Assembly: GCA_902489745.1 (NCBI GenBank)
Contig: CABUBB010000002.1
Location: forward strand, 1 to 64,000
Length of the DNA stretch: 64,000 nt
Direction: 5' to 3'
Source: Metaruminococcus_A sp003150405
Lineage (GTDB): Bacteria; Bacillota; Clostridia; Oscillospirales; Ruminococcaceae
Shown: positions 1-8,123 of the stretch, in pieces
Numbering within the stretch: position 1 is the first letter of the stretch
Layout: the number at the start of each line of letters is the position of its first letter
Position numbers and translations under genes: made by a program
The notes under the pieces: generated by a model
Told to the model about the DNA's origin: nothing
Databases searched by the model: none
What the model saw: the letters and a program-made list of their open reading frames with translations, nothing else

Positions 1-681
1 TTATTTCCAGCATCCGTAAAATCCTTGAACTTCCAACACCGAAATAATACCACATGAAGAGGTCGGATTAAGGAGAAGATGTTGACGGCGCGCTGAGGCA
101 CAGTGAAATTTTCCAGCGCGGAACGGATTGGCCATGCCGATAAAATGTTAGCGGATGTTCTGCCATGAACAGTCCGCCGGAAAATTTGGAATGAGTTCGA
201 GGCTAAGAAAACAGAAAAAAATCCTTTTGCAAATTCGCAAAGAGATTTTTATCGCGGGGCAGTAAAAAACGATTTAACTCTATGGTCTGGTTCTCACCCT
301 TTACGAGGCAACTGGATCAGACAACCCCAAAAATCGTCTTCACTTTGCTGCGGGTATTTTTTATTATGATCATAGCTTATAGATTATTTTGGGAAAGCGG
401 CGATAAAAAATCAAGCAGCTTTATAAAGAGGAGTTTTATTACTTTAATTGAATTTGATACTTTAAAAATGGAAAAAAGAAAAAAGTTTTAGATATTGTTT
501 ATCTATATGGAACAAAAATTCTGAAAATGTGCGAAAATAAGAAATGGATAAAGCACCAAAAATGCGTTTTTGGCGTACACAGGTTGCTTTGTATGTGCTT
601 AGCTTTTATACAGAGACAAAATTGAGCGTTCTCACCGTTTCTCTTATATATGGCTATTAAAACAGCGCTGATATATTATCG
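1..681. other. AT-rich stretch with no supported gene
   Basis: I find no coding region I can defend here. A 69-codon plus-strand frame at 282-491 and a 44-codon minus-strand frame near the left edge lack ribosome binding sites and resemble no family I know. Base composition is clearly more AT-rich than the genes that follow, especially from about 200 to 700, which suggests intergenic DNA or eroded sequence. The left edge may hold the tail of something outside the window. Confidence 0.5.
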
Positions 682-727
682 TTGTGTTATCCAGAATTTA
701 CCTATAATATTATAAGCGGGGGTAATT

Positions 728-943
728 ATGGATTTAAAGAATGTTTTAGGCCAGAATATTGTGAAATACCGCAGCCAAAACCGCATTACCCAACAAACAC
801 TTGCAGCACGAGCGGATGTGAGTATTTCCCACCTGCGGAATATTGAACATGGCGAGACCAATACGACGGTTGATGTAATTGAACGCCTCTCCAGAGAGTT
901 GCACGTTGAAGCTTCTGCTTTATTTGAAGATAAAACAATTTAA
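728..943 (+). CDS. Small XRE-family helix-turn-helix regulator
   Basis: This 71-residue protein is almost entirely one HTH_3 (Cro/C1-type) DNA-binding domain. It opens with a helix containing LGQNIVKYRSQNRITQQTLA, followed by a recognition-helix region with VSISHLRNIEHGE, the usual signature of XRE repressors. There is no room for a sensor or dimerisation domain, so it probably acts as a simple dimeric repressor or activator. A GGGGG-type ribosome binding site lies just before the ATG, and a TATAAT-like -10 is visible at 703-708, although its -35 is poor. The next gene starts 15 bases after its stop, so the two are probably co-transcribed. The target is unknown. The family call is secure; the role is not. 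Confidence 0.88.
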   Translation: MDLKNVLGQNIVKYRSQNRITQQTLAARADVSISHLRNIEHGETNTTVDVIERLSRELHVEASALFEDKTI

Positions 944-958
944 GGGTGAAGAGGGAAC

Positions 959-1228
959 ATGTGCAAATCAGTTCAATTTCAGTTGAGTCCATGTAAGGTT
1001 GAGGCCGACGGCGTCTCAGTTGTAACATTTGGGATTATCTGCGGTACGGTTGCTTTCGAGGATATTTCGGATAATCGGGAATTGGTTTTGGGGCTGGTAA
1101 AGCTGCTTAACCGGCTTCAACCGGAACCAAGGCATTTGGAGTCGATTATAGAAGACTTCTTGAATCGTCCCTCGCTGAGGGGAGATCGGTATTTTCCGCT
1201 GGAGACTGGGTGCATAGAATCCTTTTAA
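959..1228 (+). CDS. Small conserved protein, DUF6514-like
   Basis: This is an 89-residue soluble protein with no signal peptide or membrane segment. The middle carries a pattern I associate with the clostridial DUF6514 family: a short beta-rich segment with TFGI, then EDISDN, then a helix with LVKLLNRLQPEP and HLESIIEDFL. The function of that family is not known to me. It follows the small XRE regulator by 15 bases and is closed by an intrinsic terminator, so the pair forms a two-gene unit. The gene starts at ATG 959, preceded by GAAGAGGGAAC. The family assignment is from memory of the motif order and is moderate. Confidence 0.6.
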   Translation: MCKSVQFQLSPCKVEADGVSVVTFGIICGTVAFEDISDNRELVLGLVKLLNRLQPEPRHLESIIEDFLNRPSLRGDRYFPLETGCIESF

Positions 1229-1246
1229 TTTTAATAAAGAGAATGG

Positions 1247-1271
1247 AAAGCATGCAATGCATGCTTTTTTT
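1247..1271 (+). terminator. Intrinsic terminator after the XRE/DUF6514-like pair
   Basis: The arms AAAGCATGC (1247-1255) and GCATGCTTT (1259-1267) pair perfectly around a three-base loop and run into a T-rich tract. The hairpin lies 19 bases after the stop codon of the upstream gene. Confidence 0.75.
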
Positions 1272-1357
1272 GCTTTTTTGGAAAAACGTCCAATCATCCG
1301 GTTTGATCATTGGCGGTCACTATGGTTTTTGGACTGGTTTTGACAGCTAATTTTTGC

Positions 1358-1398
1358 TGTGGCCTTGTATTTGTGCGAGGCCACAACTTGTTTTTCTG
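1358..1398 (+). terminator. Second hairpin, terminator-like
   Basis: TGTGGCCTT (1358-1366) pairs with GAGGCCACA (1377-1385), with one G-T pair, and is followed by a T-rich stretch at 1390-1396. It sits between the first gene pair and the moxR operon with no gene directly before it, so it could be a backup terminator or the end of a short untranslated RNA. Confidence 0.4.
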
Positions 1399-1508
1399 AA
1401 ATTTATTAATTTTTGTCTATACTTTATAAAAAAGTTGATCTAAATGACCGTTTGTATTATCATTATAATAACTTTGGCAGCAATGAACACAAATTTGGAG
1501 GGAATAAC

Positions 1509-2459
1509 ATGCAGCTCACCGAAATCCGGCCGATTGCCGATCACCTCAAATGCAATATTGCGAAGGTTATTATAGGCAAAGAAGAAACCATAGAACATGT
1601 ACTGACCGCTTTGTTTGCTTCCGGGCACATCCTGCTGGAGGATATGCCGGGCACCGGCAAAACAACCATTGCAAAGGTGCTGGCAAAGTCGGTCTCCTGC
1701 CGATGCAGCCGCATTCAGTTTACCCCGGATTTGCTCCCTTCCGACCTGACCGGTATTAATTTTTACAACCAGAAACAAGGGGATTTTGTGTTCCGTCAGG
1801 GCCCGCTGTTCACCAACGTTCTGCTGGCGGATGAAATTAATCGCGCGACGCCGCGTACCCAGTCCAGCCTTTTGGAAAGTATGGAGGAGGGACAGGTCAC
1901 GGTGGATTCAAACACCTACCGGCTGGAACAGCCTTTTTTGGTCATTGCAACCCAGAACCCGGTCGAAACGCAGGGCACTTTTCCGTTGCCGGAAGCGCAG
2001 ATGGACCGTTTCATGATGCGCTTGTCAGTCGGTTATCCGGACCGGGATTTTGAAATTGGAATGCTAGAGCGTTTTGTTTCGGAGAATCCGCTGGACCGCC
2101 TTGAACCGGTCATCACCGGGGAGGAGGTCGTCGCAGTTCAGCAAGCGGTCCGCAGTGTCCTGCTTTCGGAGGATGTAAAAGCCTACCTGGTTGATGTCTG
2201 TGCGGCTACAAGAACTCACCCGAACGTCCGGCTCGGCGTCAGTCCGCGCGGAAGCCTTGCGCTCATGCGCGCCGCACAAAGCAGGGCGGCGCTGTCTGGC
2301 CGCGATTTTGTCACCCCGGAGGATATAAAAGTCCTTGCGCCGTATGTGCTGGCGCACCGCATCCTGTGCCGTACCGGCGCTTCCCTGCGCGACCGCGACA
2401 GCGGTCTGCGGGTTGTAGAGGAAGTCCTTGCTTCGGTTCCGGTTCCAACCGAGTTTTAA
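1509..2459 (+). CDS. MoxR-family AAA+ ATPase
   Basis: This is a 316-residue MoxR-type AAA+ ATPase, a family thought to act as a chaperone for maturation or assembly of partner proteins. Visible motifs are Walker A (MPGTGKTT, about residues 46-53), Walker B with the following helix (LLADEINRATPRTQ), sensor 1 (ATQNPVETQG) and the MoxR-typical PLPEAQMDRFMM. I chose the ATG at 1509 because GGAGGG lies 6 bases upstream. The same frame is open back to 1413, but that extension looks non-coding. The next gene, a DUF58 protein, begins 21 bases after the stop. This MoxR plus DUF58 pairing is very common and suggests joint function at the membrane. The substrate is unknown. Confidence 0.93.
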   Translation: MQLTEIRPIADHLKCNIAKVIIGKEETIEHVLTALFASGHILLEDMPGTGKTTIAKVLAKSVSCRCSRIQFTPDLLPSDLTGINFYNQKQGDFVFRQGPLFTNVLLADEINRATPRTQSSLLESMEEGQVTVDSNTYRLEQPFLVIATQNPVETQGTFPLPEAQMDRFMMRLSVGYPDRDFEIGMLERFVSENPLDRLEPVITGEEVVAVQQAVRSVLLSEDVKAYLVDVCAATRTHPNVRLGVSPRGSLALMRAAQSRAALSGRDFVTPEDIKVLAPYVLAHRILCRTGASLRDRDSGLRVVEEVLASVPVPTEF

Positions 2460-2480
2460 TCGGCTGGGAAAGGAGAAGGT

Positions 2481-3626
2481 ATGGAAATACTGGTCCTGTT
2501 TCTTATCATGCTGTTTATTGTGGTCCTGCAAGCGTTAATTTTTAAAAAGCTGAGCTTTACAAAGCTCCATTACCACTGCGGTTTTTCAACCGATGAAGCG
2601 TTTGAGGGCGACACCATTGAGCTGGTGGAAACAATTTACAACCGGAAATGGTTGACACTTCCGTGGTTTAAGTCGGAGCTGACCACCTCTAAATGGCTGG
2701 ATTTTGCGGGTTCTCAGTCCAGCGTTACCTATGACACCCGCTTTGTTCCCAGCTTTTTTCTGGTTAAAGGCCACAAAAAGGTGGTGCGCCGCTGGAAGGT
2801 GAACTGCACTAAACGCGGTGTTTACGGCATCCGTACGGTCATGTTGGTTTCCACCGACCTTTTGGGCAGGCAGACTGTTTCAAAGCCGGTGGAGGTGGAC
2901 TCAAACGTCATGGTGCTGCCAAGGACCTTTGATCTCTCACAGGCATTTCTGCGTGCCCGTTATTTGGAGGGCGACTTTGTCGTGCGCAGCCAAATTCTGC
3001 CGGACCCCTTCATGGTGGCCGGCGTGCGGGAATATCTCCCGTCGGATCCAATGAAAAACATTCACTGGAGCGCCACCGCGCGGATGAACCGCATTATGAT
3101 CCGCAACCAGGAATACACCACCCGCCAAAGCCTGCTCCTGCTGCTCAATATGCAGTCGCGTGAGTTTGAAAAAGGCCGCGCCATTGATGCAGACGCACTG
3201 GAAGACTGTATCCGCACGGCGGCTTCGCTCCTGGAGGGGACGCTTCAGGGCAGCATTCCGGTGTCCTTTGCCGTCAATACCGCTCCGGAGGAGTATGGGG
3301 AAGAGTGCGTCTTTGTTCCGTCCAACTTTGGTAGCGAGCATGTCCTACAGCTGTTCCGGCTGCTGGCGTGTCTCCCGGCAGGCAGCCATATGGATTTTGT
3401 GGAGTACATAAACCGGCTGGAAATTCCCTATGACACCACCGATGTGCTCCTCGTCACCTCCTATGTCAATGAGCGGGTATTTGCGTTCTGCCGTGCAAAG
3501 GAGCGGGAGGGAATCCATGTAAAGGTGTTGCTTCTGCGTCTGGATACCACCAGACTCCCGGACGACTGTGATATTTATTATATGAAGCAGGAGGTGCAGG
3601 CCAATGGCGAAGTCAAGCCGCAGTAA
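2481..3626 (+). CDS. DUF58 domain protein
   Basis: This 381-residue protein has an N-terminal membrane helix (about residues 3-17) and a body that fits the DUF58 family. A diagnostic stretch, VREYLPSDPMKNIHWSATAR (about residues 183-202), matches the family hallmark, a conserved region related to von Willebrand A-like folds. DUF58 proteins nearly always accompany a MoxR ATPase, as here. The start at ATG 2481 has AAAGGAGAAGGT just upstream. Its 3' end overlaps the next gene by 23 bases, which implies translational coupling. The molecular role is not established for the family; envelope-related work is an inference from the membrane anchor and partners. Confidence 0.88.
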   Translation: MEILVLFLIMLFIVVLQALIFKKLSFTKLHYHCGFSTDEAFEGDTIELVETIYNRKWLTLPWFKSELTTSKWLDFAGSQSSVTYDTRFVPSFFLVKGHKKVVRRWKVNCTKRGVYGIRTVMLVSTDLLGRQTVSKPVEVDSNVMVLPRTFDLSQAFLRARYLEGDFVVRSQILPDPFMVAGVREYLPSDPMKNIHWSATARMNRIMIRNQEYTTRQSLLLLLNMQSREFEKGRAIDADALEDCIRTAASLLEGTLQGSIPVSFAVNTAPEEYGEECVFVPSNFGSEHVLQLFRLLACLPAGSHMDFVEYINRLEIPYDTTDVLLVTSYVNERVFAFCRAKEREGIHVKVLLLRLDTTRLPDDCDIYYMKQEVQANGEVKPQ

Positions 3627-5058
3627 GCGGGTGCTGGTCTTCCGCGTTTGGGGGCTTGTTTTGGAGTGCCTGCTGTTCTTTCCGCCGCTTATGCTGACCG
3701 CCATGCTTTTTACCGGGCGTTACGGCTGGGAGGACTTTTGGGTTTCTGCCGCCGCTTTGTTGGTTTCGGGCGGATTTGGCTTTGGTGCGGCGCAGTTCCT
3801 TCACTGGTTTGAGAAAAAGCATCCGCATGAAGAGATTGAGCTTGACCGCGAGGTTTTGCAACAGATGCCAAAGGTTCGTCTGGACGAAGCAACGGTTATG
3901 ACCATATCGGTCTACGCGGCGTCTGCGGTGGTTTTGCTGACCGCTTCTGTCTTTTTCCGCGGCAGCATTCTGTACGGCTTGTTGGACGGCGTCTTGTTTA
4001 CCCTGTGCTGGATCCGTATGGAACGCAGTGCCAATAAACCGTATTCCAGCTTATACAGCTTAATGGAGTATGTGGCGGCGGGCGTTGTTTATTTGCTGTG
4101 CATTTTGTGCGCCTTTTTGCTCAACTTGTATTTTCAGCTTACCTATGTGGTTTCGCCGCTGGTGGTTTTGTTTATCCTGTTGACGGTCAGCGCCGGTATT
4201 TTGCTCAACCAGTCCAACCTTGACCAGACCATGGAGCGGATGAAGCACAGTAAGGTTGCGCTGCCCCAGAAAATACGCCTTTACAACGCCATGCTCATCG
4301 GGGGGATTATGCTGCTGTTGGTGGTCGCCTTTCTCTTTAGCCAGCAGATCTTTGATTTCATTGTCTGGCTGTGTAAAACGGTGTTTTACGGGGTACTGTG
4401 GGGGTTAAAAGCCCTGTTTGCCCTGTTGACCAGCGGCTCGGTCGATGCTCCAGTGGTCGAGGATCCGCCGCCGCCCGAAATGGAGGGGAGCGTTGCGGGT
4501 GGGGACAACGCTTTTTTGAATTACCTCCTTTTGGCGCTTATCATTGTTCTGGTAGTGTTTGTCTTTACAAAATTCGGGCGCAAGTGGCTCAAAGGGATTG
4601 CGCGTGCTCTGAAGTATGTTTTGGGAAAGCTCTTGGGGTGGTTTGGCAGGGCAGTACCGGCTGCCGGCGCGCAGGATGGCTCTGTTTATTATTCCGACAC
4701 AGTGGAGGAGCTTTCCGCATCTTCTGTTGAGGAGGTGCCGCCGGACAGGGTGGCTGATAAACGCTACTTCCGCCGGTCGCTGAAAAACTGGAGGAAGCTC
4801 ACCAATTCTGCGGAGCGGGTACGCAAAGGCTACGGCCTGCTGCTGCGTTATGCGGAGCAGTCGTGTAAAGACGTTACCCGCGCCGACACGGTGGAGGAAA
4901 TTGCCATCAAAACAGTGGGGGAGCCGTATGGCTTTGCTTTGAAACAAAACGGCGAGCCCTATGAAGAGGTTCGCTACGCCGGGCGGGTTCCCGCGCCGGA
5001 AACGGAGCAGCGTCTTTGCGCCGATGTAGAAACGGTTTTCTCCAAAATCAGACACTGA
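3604..5058 (+). CDS. Polytopic membrane protein of the MoxR/DUF58 operon
   Basis: This 484-residue protein has about eight or nine predicted membrane segments spread over residues 10-275, a further helix near residues 300-320 and a soluble tail. In MoxR-DUF58 operons this third position is usually held by a transglutaminase-like protein with several N-terminal membrane helices and a C-terminal DUF4129 tail. Here I see the membrane part and a tail resembling DUF4129 (FRRSLKNWRK, then RKGYGLLLRYAEQS), but no transglutaminase core with its Cys-His-Asp. It starts inside the DUF58 gene (23-base overlap), so it is certainly part of the operon. I suggest a structural membrane partner of the ATPase. 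The family is only tentatively assigned. Confidence 0.75.
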   Translation: MAKSSRSKRVLVFRVWGLVLECLLFFPPLMLTAMLFTGRYGWEDFWVSAAALLVSGGFGFGAAQFLHWFEKKHPHEEIELDREVLQQMPKVRLDEATVMTISVYAASAVVLLTASVFFRGSILYGLLDGVLFTLCWIRMERSANKPYSSLYSLMEYVAAGVVYLLCILCAFLLNLYFQLTYVVSPLVVLFILLTVSAGILLNQSNLDQTMERMKHSKVALPQKIRLYNAMLIGGIMLLLVVAFLFSQQIFDFIVWLCKTVFYGVLWGLKALFALLTSGSVDAPVVEDPPPPEMEGSVAGGDNAFLNYLLLALIIVLVVFVFTKFGRKWLKGIARALKYVLGKLLGWFGRAVPAAGAQDGSVYYSDTVEELSASSVEEVPPDRVADKRYFRRSLKNWRKLTNSAERVRKGYGLLLRYAEQSCKDVTRADTVEEIAIKTVGEPYGFALKQNGEPYEEVRYAGRVPAPETEQRLCADVETVFSKIRH

Positions 5059-5120
5059 AATAGGGCGCAGCCTGTTTAAAATGGCAGGCCGCGCCTTTTC
5101 GAATTTTTTGAAAAAAACAC

Positions 5121-5149
5121 TTGACTTTTTTTCCTGTTTTAGATATAAT
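5121..5149 (+). promoter_or_regulatory. Promoter of tRNA-Gln
   Basis: TTGACT (5121-5126), a 17-base spacer and TATAAT (5144-5149) form a near-perfect SigA-type promoter. The tRNA begins 65 bases downstream, so the primary transcript should carry a 5' extension of roughly 55-60 bases that is removed by RNase P. Confidence 0.85.
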
Positions 5150-5214
5150 AATAAACGTTCCATGAGTGGACAAAAAGTAGACATGCTGTTGTGTGTTTAT
5201 TTTTTTGCTCATAT

Positions 5215-5290
5215 TGGGGTGTAGCCAAGTGGTAAGGCAGCGGGTTCTGGCCCCGTCATTCCGAGGGTTCAAATCCTTCCACCCCAACCA
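5215..5290 (+). tRNA. tRNA-Gln (anticodon CTG)
   Basis: The cloverleaf folds by eye. The acceptor stem pairs TGGGGTG with CACCCCA. A three-pair D stem follows (GCC/GGC), then an anticodon stem GCGGG/CCCGT around the loop TTCTGGC. The T stem is GAGGG/CCTTC around TTCAAAT. The 3' CCA is encoded. The anticodon is CTG, reading the glutamine codon CAG. It is a single tRNA with its own promoter and terminator rather than part of an array. Confidence 0.95.
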
Positions 5291-5294
5291 TAGA

Positions 5295-5340
5295 GAGAAT
5301 ACCGGTTGCTGAATCAGCAGTCGGTATTCTCCTTTTATTT
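5295..5340 (+). terminator. Terminator of tRNA-Gln
   Basis: GAGAATACCG (5295-5304) pairs with CGGTATTCTC (5322-5331), with an inner GCTG/CAGC helix, followed by CTTTTATTT. It begins four bases after the tRNA CCA. Confidence 0.85.
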
Positions 5341-5406
5341 GTCTGTAAACGGTGGTGAGAGGCCGCCGCTTTTACAAAATATTCAATAGAAAGTGGGAAT
5401 CAGGCA

Positions 5407-6534
5407 ATGAACAAATCCAAGGTTTATTTCACCAATATGCGCGCTTACCCGGACATGAACCTGCTCCAGAAGCTCCGCAAGCTCATGGTTGCCGCCGGCA
5501 TTGGGGAAATTGATTTCAACGAGAAATTTACCGCAATTAAAATCCACTTTGGCGAGCCGGGGAATCTTGCGTTTCTCCGCCCGAATTTCGCCAAGGTTGT
5601 GGCAGATTACATCAAGGAACAGGGCGGACGGCCGTTTTTGACCGACTGCAACACCCTGTATGTCGGTCGCCGCAAAAATGCTCTGGATCACCTTGAAGCA
5701 GCTTATGAAAACGGTTTTACCCCATATTCCACCGGGTGTCCCATTATCATTGCGGACGGCCTGAAGGGCACCGATGAAGCTCTTGTTCCGGTTGTGGGCG
5801 GCGAATACGTCAAAGAGGCGAAAATTGGCCGCGCCGTTATGGATGCGGACATAGTCGTTTCGCTCAACCACTTTAAAGGCCACGAGGTTGCCGGGTTCGG
5901 CGGCGCCATTAAAAACCTCGGTATGGGCTGCGGTTCTCGCGCCGGCAAAATGGAACAGCACTGCGACGGCAAGCCGGATATTGATAAATCCATCTGTCGC
6001 GGCTGCAAAATTTGCGCCAAAAACTGTGCGCACGGCGCCATTTCCTTTGATGAAAACCGCAAAGCACAGATTGACCACAACAAATGTGTTGGCTGCGGCC
6101 GCTGCATTGGTGCCTGCTTTGTTGACGCCATTGCGAACGACAACTACGGTGCGGCGGAAATGCTCGGCAAAAAGATGGCGGAGTACGCCAAAGCTGTTGT
6201 AGACGGCCGCCCGCAGTTCCACATCAACATTGTCATGGACGTTTCTCCGTTCTGCGACTGCCACGCGGAAAACGACGCACCTATTATCCCGGACATCGGC
6301 ATGTTCGCTTCCTTTGATCCGGTCGCGTTGGACATGGCCTGTGCAGACGCTTGCAATGCCCAGCCGGTCAACAAGGGCAGCTTGCTGGATGATAATATGC
6401 ACGACGCTTCTTTCCACGATCATCACGACCATTTCATTAACACTACGCCGGAAAGCGATTGGAAAGCCTGCATGGAACATGCAGAAAAAATCGGCCTCGG
6501 CAGCAGGGGTTATGAAATTGTGACCATAAAATAA
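5407..6534 (+). CDS. DUF362 family protein with 2[4Fe-4S] ferredoxin domain
   Basis: This 375-residue protein joins an N-terminal DUF362 region (KIHFGEPGN near residues 40-48, and NHFKGHEVAGFGGAIKNLGM near 157-176) to a bacterial-type ferredoxin module. The ferredoxin module has two CxxCxxCxxxC clusters: CRGCKICAKNC (about residues 198-208) and CVGCGRCIGAC (about 227-237). A C-terminal DUF362 segment follows, with DPVALDMACAD. Proteins of this layout are widespread in anaerobes and are annotated only as Fe-S cluster proteins; the substrate is not known. It stands alone between the tRNA terminator and a downstream hairpin. The ATG at 5407 has a weak site upstream (CAGGC). It is cytoplasmic, with no membrane helix. 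The family call is firm; an electron-transfer role is inference. Confidence 0.9.
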   Translation: MNKSKVYFTNMRAYPDMNLLQKLRKLMVAAGIGEIDFNEKFTAIKIHFGEPGNLAFLRPNFAKVVADYIKEQGGRPFLTDCNTLYVGRRKNALDHLEAAYENGFTPYSTGCPIIIADGLKGTDEALVPVVGGEYVKEAKIGRAVMDADIVVSLNHFKGHEVAGFGGAIKNLGMGCGSRAGKMEQHCDGKPDIDKSICRGCKICAKNCAHGAISFDENRKAQIDHNKCVGCGRCIGACFVDAIANDNYGAAEMLGKKMAEYAKAVVDGRPQFHINIVMDVSPFCDCHAENDAPIIPDIGMFASFDPVALDMACADACNAQPVNKGSLLDDNMHDASFHDHHDHFINTTPESDWKACMEHAEKIGLGSRGYEIVTIK

Positions 6535-6543
6535 AAATACTCC

Positions 6544-6582
6544 AGCCCGGGCGGTCAATCTTTGGCCGCTCGGCTTTTTATG
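6544..6582 (+). terminator. Probable terminator after the DUF362 gene
   Basis: An imperfect GC-rich hairpin (AGCC..GGGCGGTC against GGCCGCTCGGCT) is followed by TTTTTAT about ten bases after the stop codon. The pairing has mismatches, so this is a moderate call. Confidence 0.5.
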
Positions 6583-6672
6583 TTTTGCAGTTCGCTGAAG
6601 GCAGGGATCAACGGTTTTCAATGCCTGGCACCAAAGAAGGCTGATAAAAGCGGCCATGGCGCGGGACACTCT

Positions 6673-6708
6673 TGTCAAATTGACACCAGGTTTTAATTCC
6701 GTTATAAT
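6673..6708 (+). promoter_or_regulatory. Consensus promoter with palindrome over the -35
   Basis: TTGACA (6680-6685), a 17-base spacer and TATAAT (6703-6708) match the SigA consensus at all twelve positions. The -35 is also the right half of a perfect palindrome, TGTCAA-A-TTGACA (6673-6685). A protein bound there would block RNA polymerase, so this is a candidate operator. It drives the unknown membrane gene that starts at 6754. Confidence 0.75.
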
Positions 6709-6753
6709 AAAAATATTGCAATAATCCTGCGGGAAAAGAAACGAGGAAATGGA

Positions 6754-7332
6754 ATGAATTTTGACAACGCTGTATCCAAACGGCCAAGCGCATGGGGGAT
6801 GGGCGGTAAAATGCTCGTCAAGGTGCTGCTTGCCATGTTCTGCTGCGATATTCTTTTGGTTTCAACCATGATGCTGTTCCAGTACGCCTGGCTGCTTTGG
6901 ATTTTGGAAATTATTGTCCTCGCTATCCTCATTGCCTTCCTCTATTCGCCTATGTTCCTACGCGGGAGCAAGGACCGGGGCTATTTTGAGCGCAACAACC
7001 TCCGTCCAGACAAGCTTTACGGCCTGAAAGCGGGCCTGGTTGCCGGTGCGCCATTTCTCCTCATGAGCGTCTGGCTTGTCCTAATGAATTTGGGCGTCCT
7101 GCCGGACAGCTTTTTTGTGTACCGGGTGCTCAATCCCTTTTTCTGGCCGCTGATTTCCATTGTTGCGCCCAGCGCTTATGCCATCGACCTTTCTTGGTGG
7201 CACTTGGTGCTCATGTTCCTGCTCGACCTCATCATCCCGTTCGTTTGTCATTTTGCCTATACCGTAGGCTATAAGGGTATCTTTATTTCGGACAAAATCC
7301 TGTATAAAGACGGCGGGCGCAACAAAAAATAA
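6754..7332 (+). CDS. Unknown four-helix membrane protein
   Basis: This is a 192-residue integral membrane protein. Hydrophobic segments lie at about residues 17-33, 34-68 (probably two crossing helices or one long hairpin), 91-112 and 130-172, with a short charged segment RGSKDRGYFERNNLRPD between them. I recognise no catalytic or transporter motif. The ATG at 6754 is preceded by GAGGAAATGGA. A consensus promoter with a candidate operator sits 45 bases upstream, so expression may be strong but controlled. The amidase gene follows on the same strand after 53 bases and may share transcription. No function can be assigned. Confidence 0.8.
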   Translation: MNFDNAVSKRPSAWGMGGKMLVKVLLAMFCCDILLVSTMMLFQYAWLLWILEIIVLAILIAFLYSPMFLRGSKDRGYFERNNLRPDKLYGLKAGLVAGAPFLLMSVWLVLMNLGVLPDSFFVYRVLNPFFWPLISIVAPSAYAIDLSWWHLVLMFLLDLIIPFVCHFAYTVGYKGIFISDKILYKDGGRNKK

Positions 7333-7385
7333 CGCATAATAAAACGAGTGTCTTACATACACTGAATTATCATGAATGTGGATGT

Positions 7386-8105
7386 GTGGCTCGTATGAAG
7401 AGAGAATATTTGTATAAAGCTGCAGTTGTGGTTTTGGTTCCGCTGGCAGCTTTATTCCTTATCACTGCTGTTTTGCACATTGACCAAGCCGCTCCGGTTG
7501 CGGGCAATGCCGCTTTATATCGTACCATTGTCATCGACCCCGGCCACGGCGGGACGGACGGCGGCACCACTGGGTACAGCGGCAGCATTGAGAAGAATTT
7601 GAATCTCGACATTTCCCTGAAGCTGCGCGACCTGCTGCGTATGTCCGGCTTCAATGTCGTTATGACCAGAGAGGACGACCGCTCCATCCATGACGAGGAC
7701 GCCGGAAGCATTGGCGAGCAGAAACGTTCCGACTTGTACAACCGGCTTGCTATTTACAACGAGGACCCAACCGCCTTGGTCCTTTCGGTGCATTTAAACC
7801 GGTATGAGGATTCCTCGGTTCACGGCGCACAGGTGTTTTACAGCCCGAACCTTGACGCTTCCAAGGAACTGGCGCAGTCCATTCAGTCCGCCTTTGTCCT
7901 TCAGCTTCAGCCGGAGAACCAGCGGAAGATCAAGCCAGCAGAAAGCAACCTGTTTTTGCTGTTCCATGCCGAGGTGCCTGCCGTATTGTGCGAATGCGGT
8001 TTTACGTCAAATCCCGCCGAAGAGGCGCTGCTTCTGGATGAGGAGTACCGCTCCAAGGTGGCTTTTACCATTTTTACCGGCCTGATGGATTACCTTTTGG
8101 CCTGA
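7386..8105 (+). CDS. N-acetylmuramoyl-L-alanine amidase, CwlD-like
   Basis: This 239-residue protein has an N-terminal signal-anchor helix (about residues 11-28) and an Amidase_3 domain that cleaves the bond between muramic acid and the stem peptide. Zinc and catalytic positions are visible: IDPGHGG (His, near residue 54), the Glu in SIEKNLNLD (near 73), the His in LSVHLN (near 136), and the Glu in LCECGFTSN near 202. Size and single-domain layout match B. subtilis CwlD, which makes muramic-delta-lactam in the spore cortex, so a sporulation role is likely but inferred. The start is GTG 7386 or ATG 7395; neither has a strong ribosome binding site. The radA gene follows after 18 bases. Confidence 0.88.
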   Translation: MARMKREYLYKAAVVVLVPLAALFLITAVLHIDQAAPVAGNAALYRTIVIDPGHGGTDGGTTGYSGSIEKNLNLDISLKLRDLLRMSGFNVVMTREDDRSIHDEDAGSIGEQKRSDLYNRLAIYNEDPTALVLSVHLNRYEDSSVHGAQVFYSPNLDASKELAQSIQSAFVLQLQPENQRKIKPAESNLFLLFHAEVPAVLCECGFTSNPAEEALLLDEEYRSKVAFTIFTGLMDYLLA

Positions 8106-8123
8106 TACTGCAAGGAGAAAACC

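Noticed and set aside
1..135. 44-codon minus-strand frame ending at base 1 with a Cys/Ser-rich product
   Set aside because: No ribosome binding site and no family I recognise; it may be chance or a remnant cut by the window edge.
282..491. 69-codon plus-strand frame in the AT-rich left region
   Set aside because: No ribosome binding site, AT-driven composition and no protein-like pattern.
5383..6678. Long minus-strand frame opposite the DUF362 gene
   Set aside because: It is antisense to a clear Fe-S protein gene with intact cysteine motifs; the open frame arises from GC-rich codon pattern.
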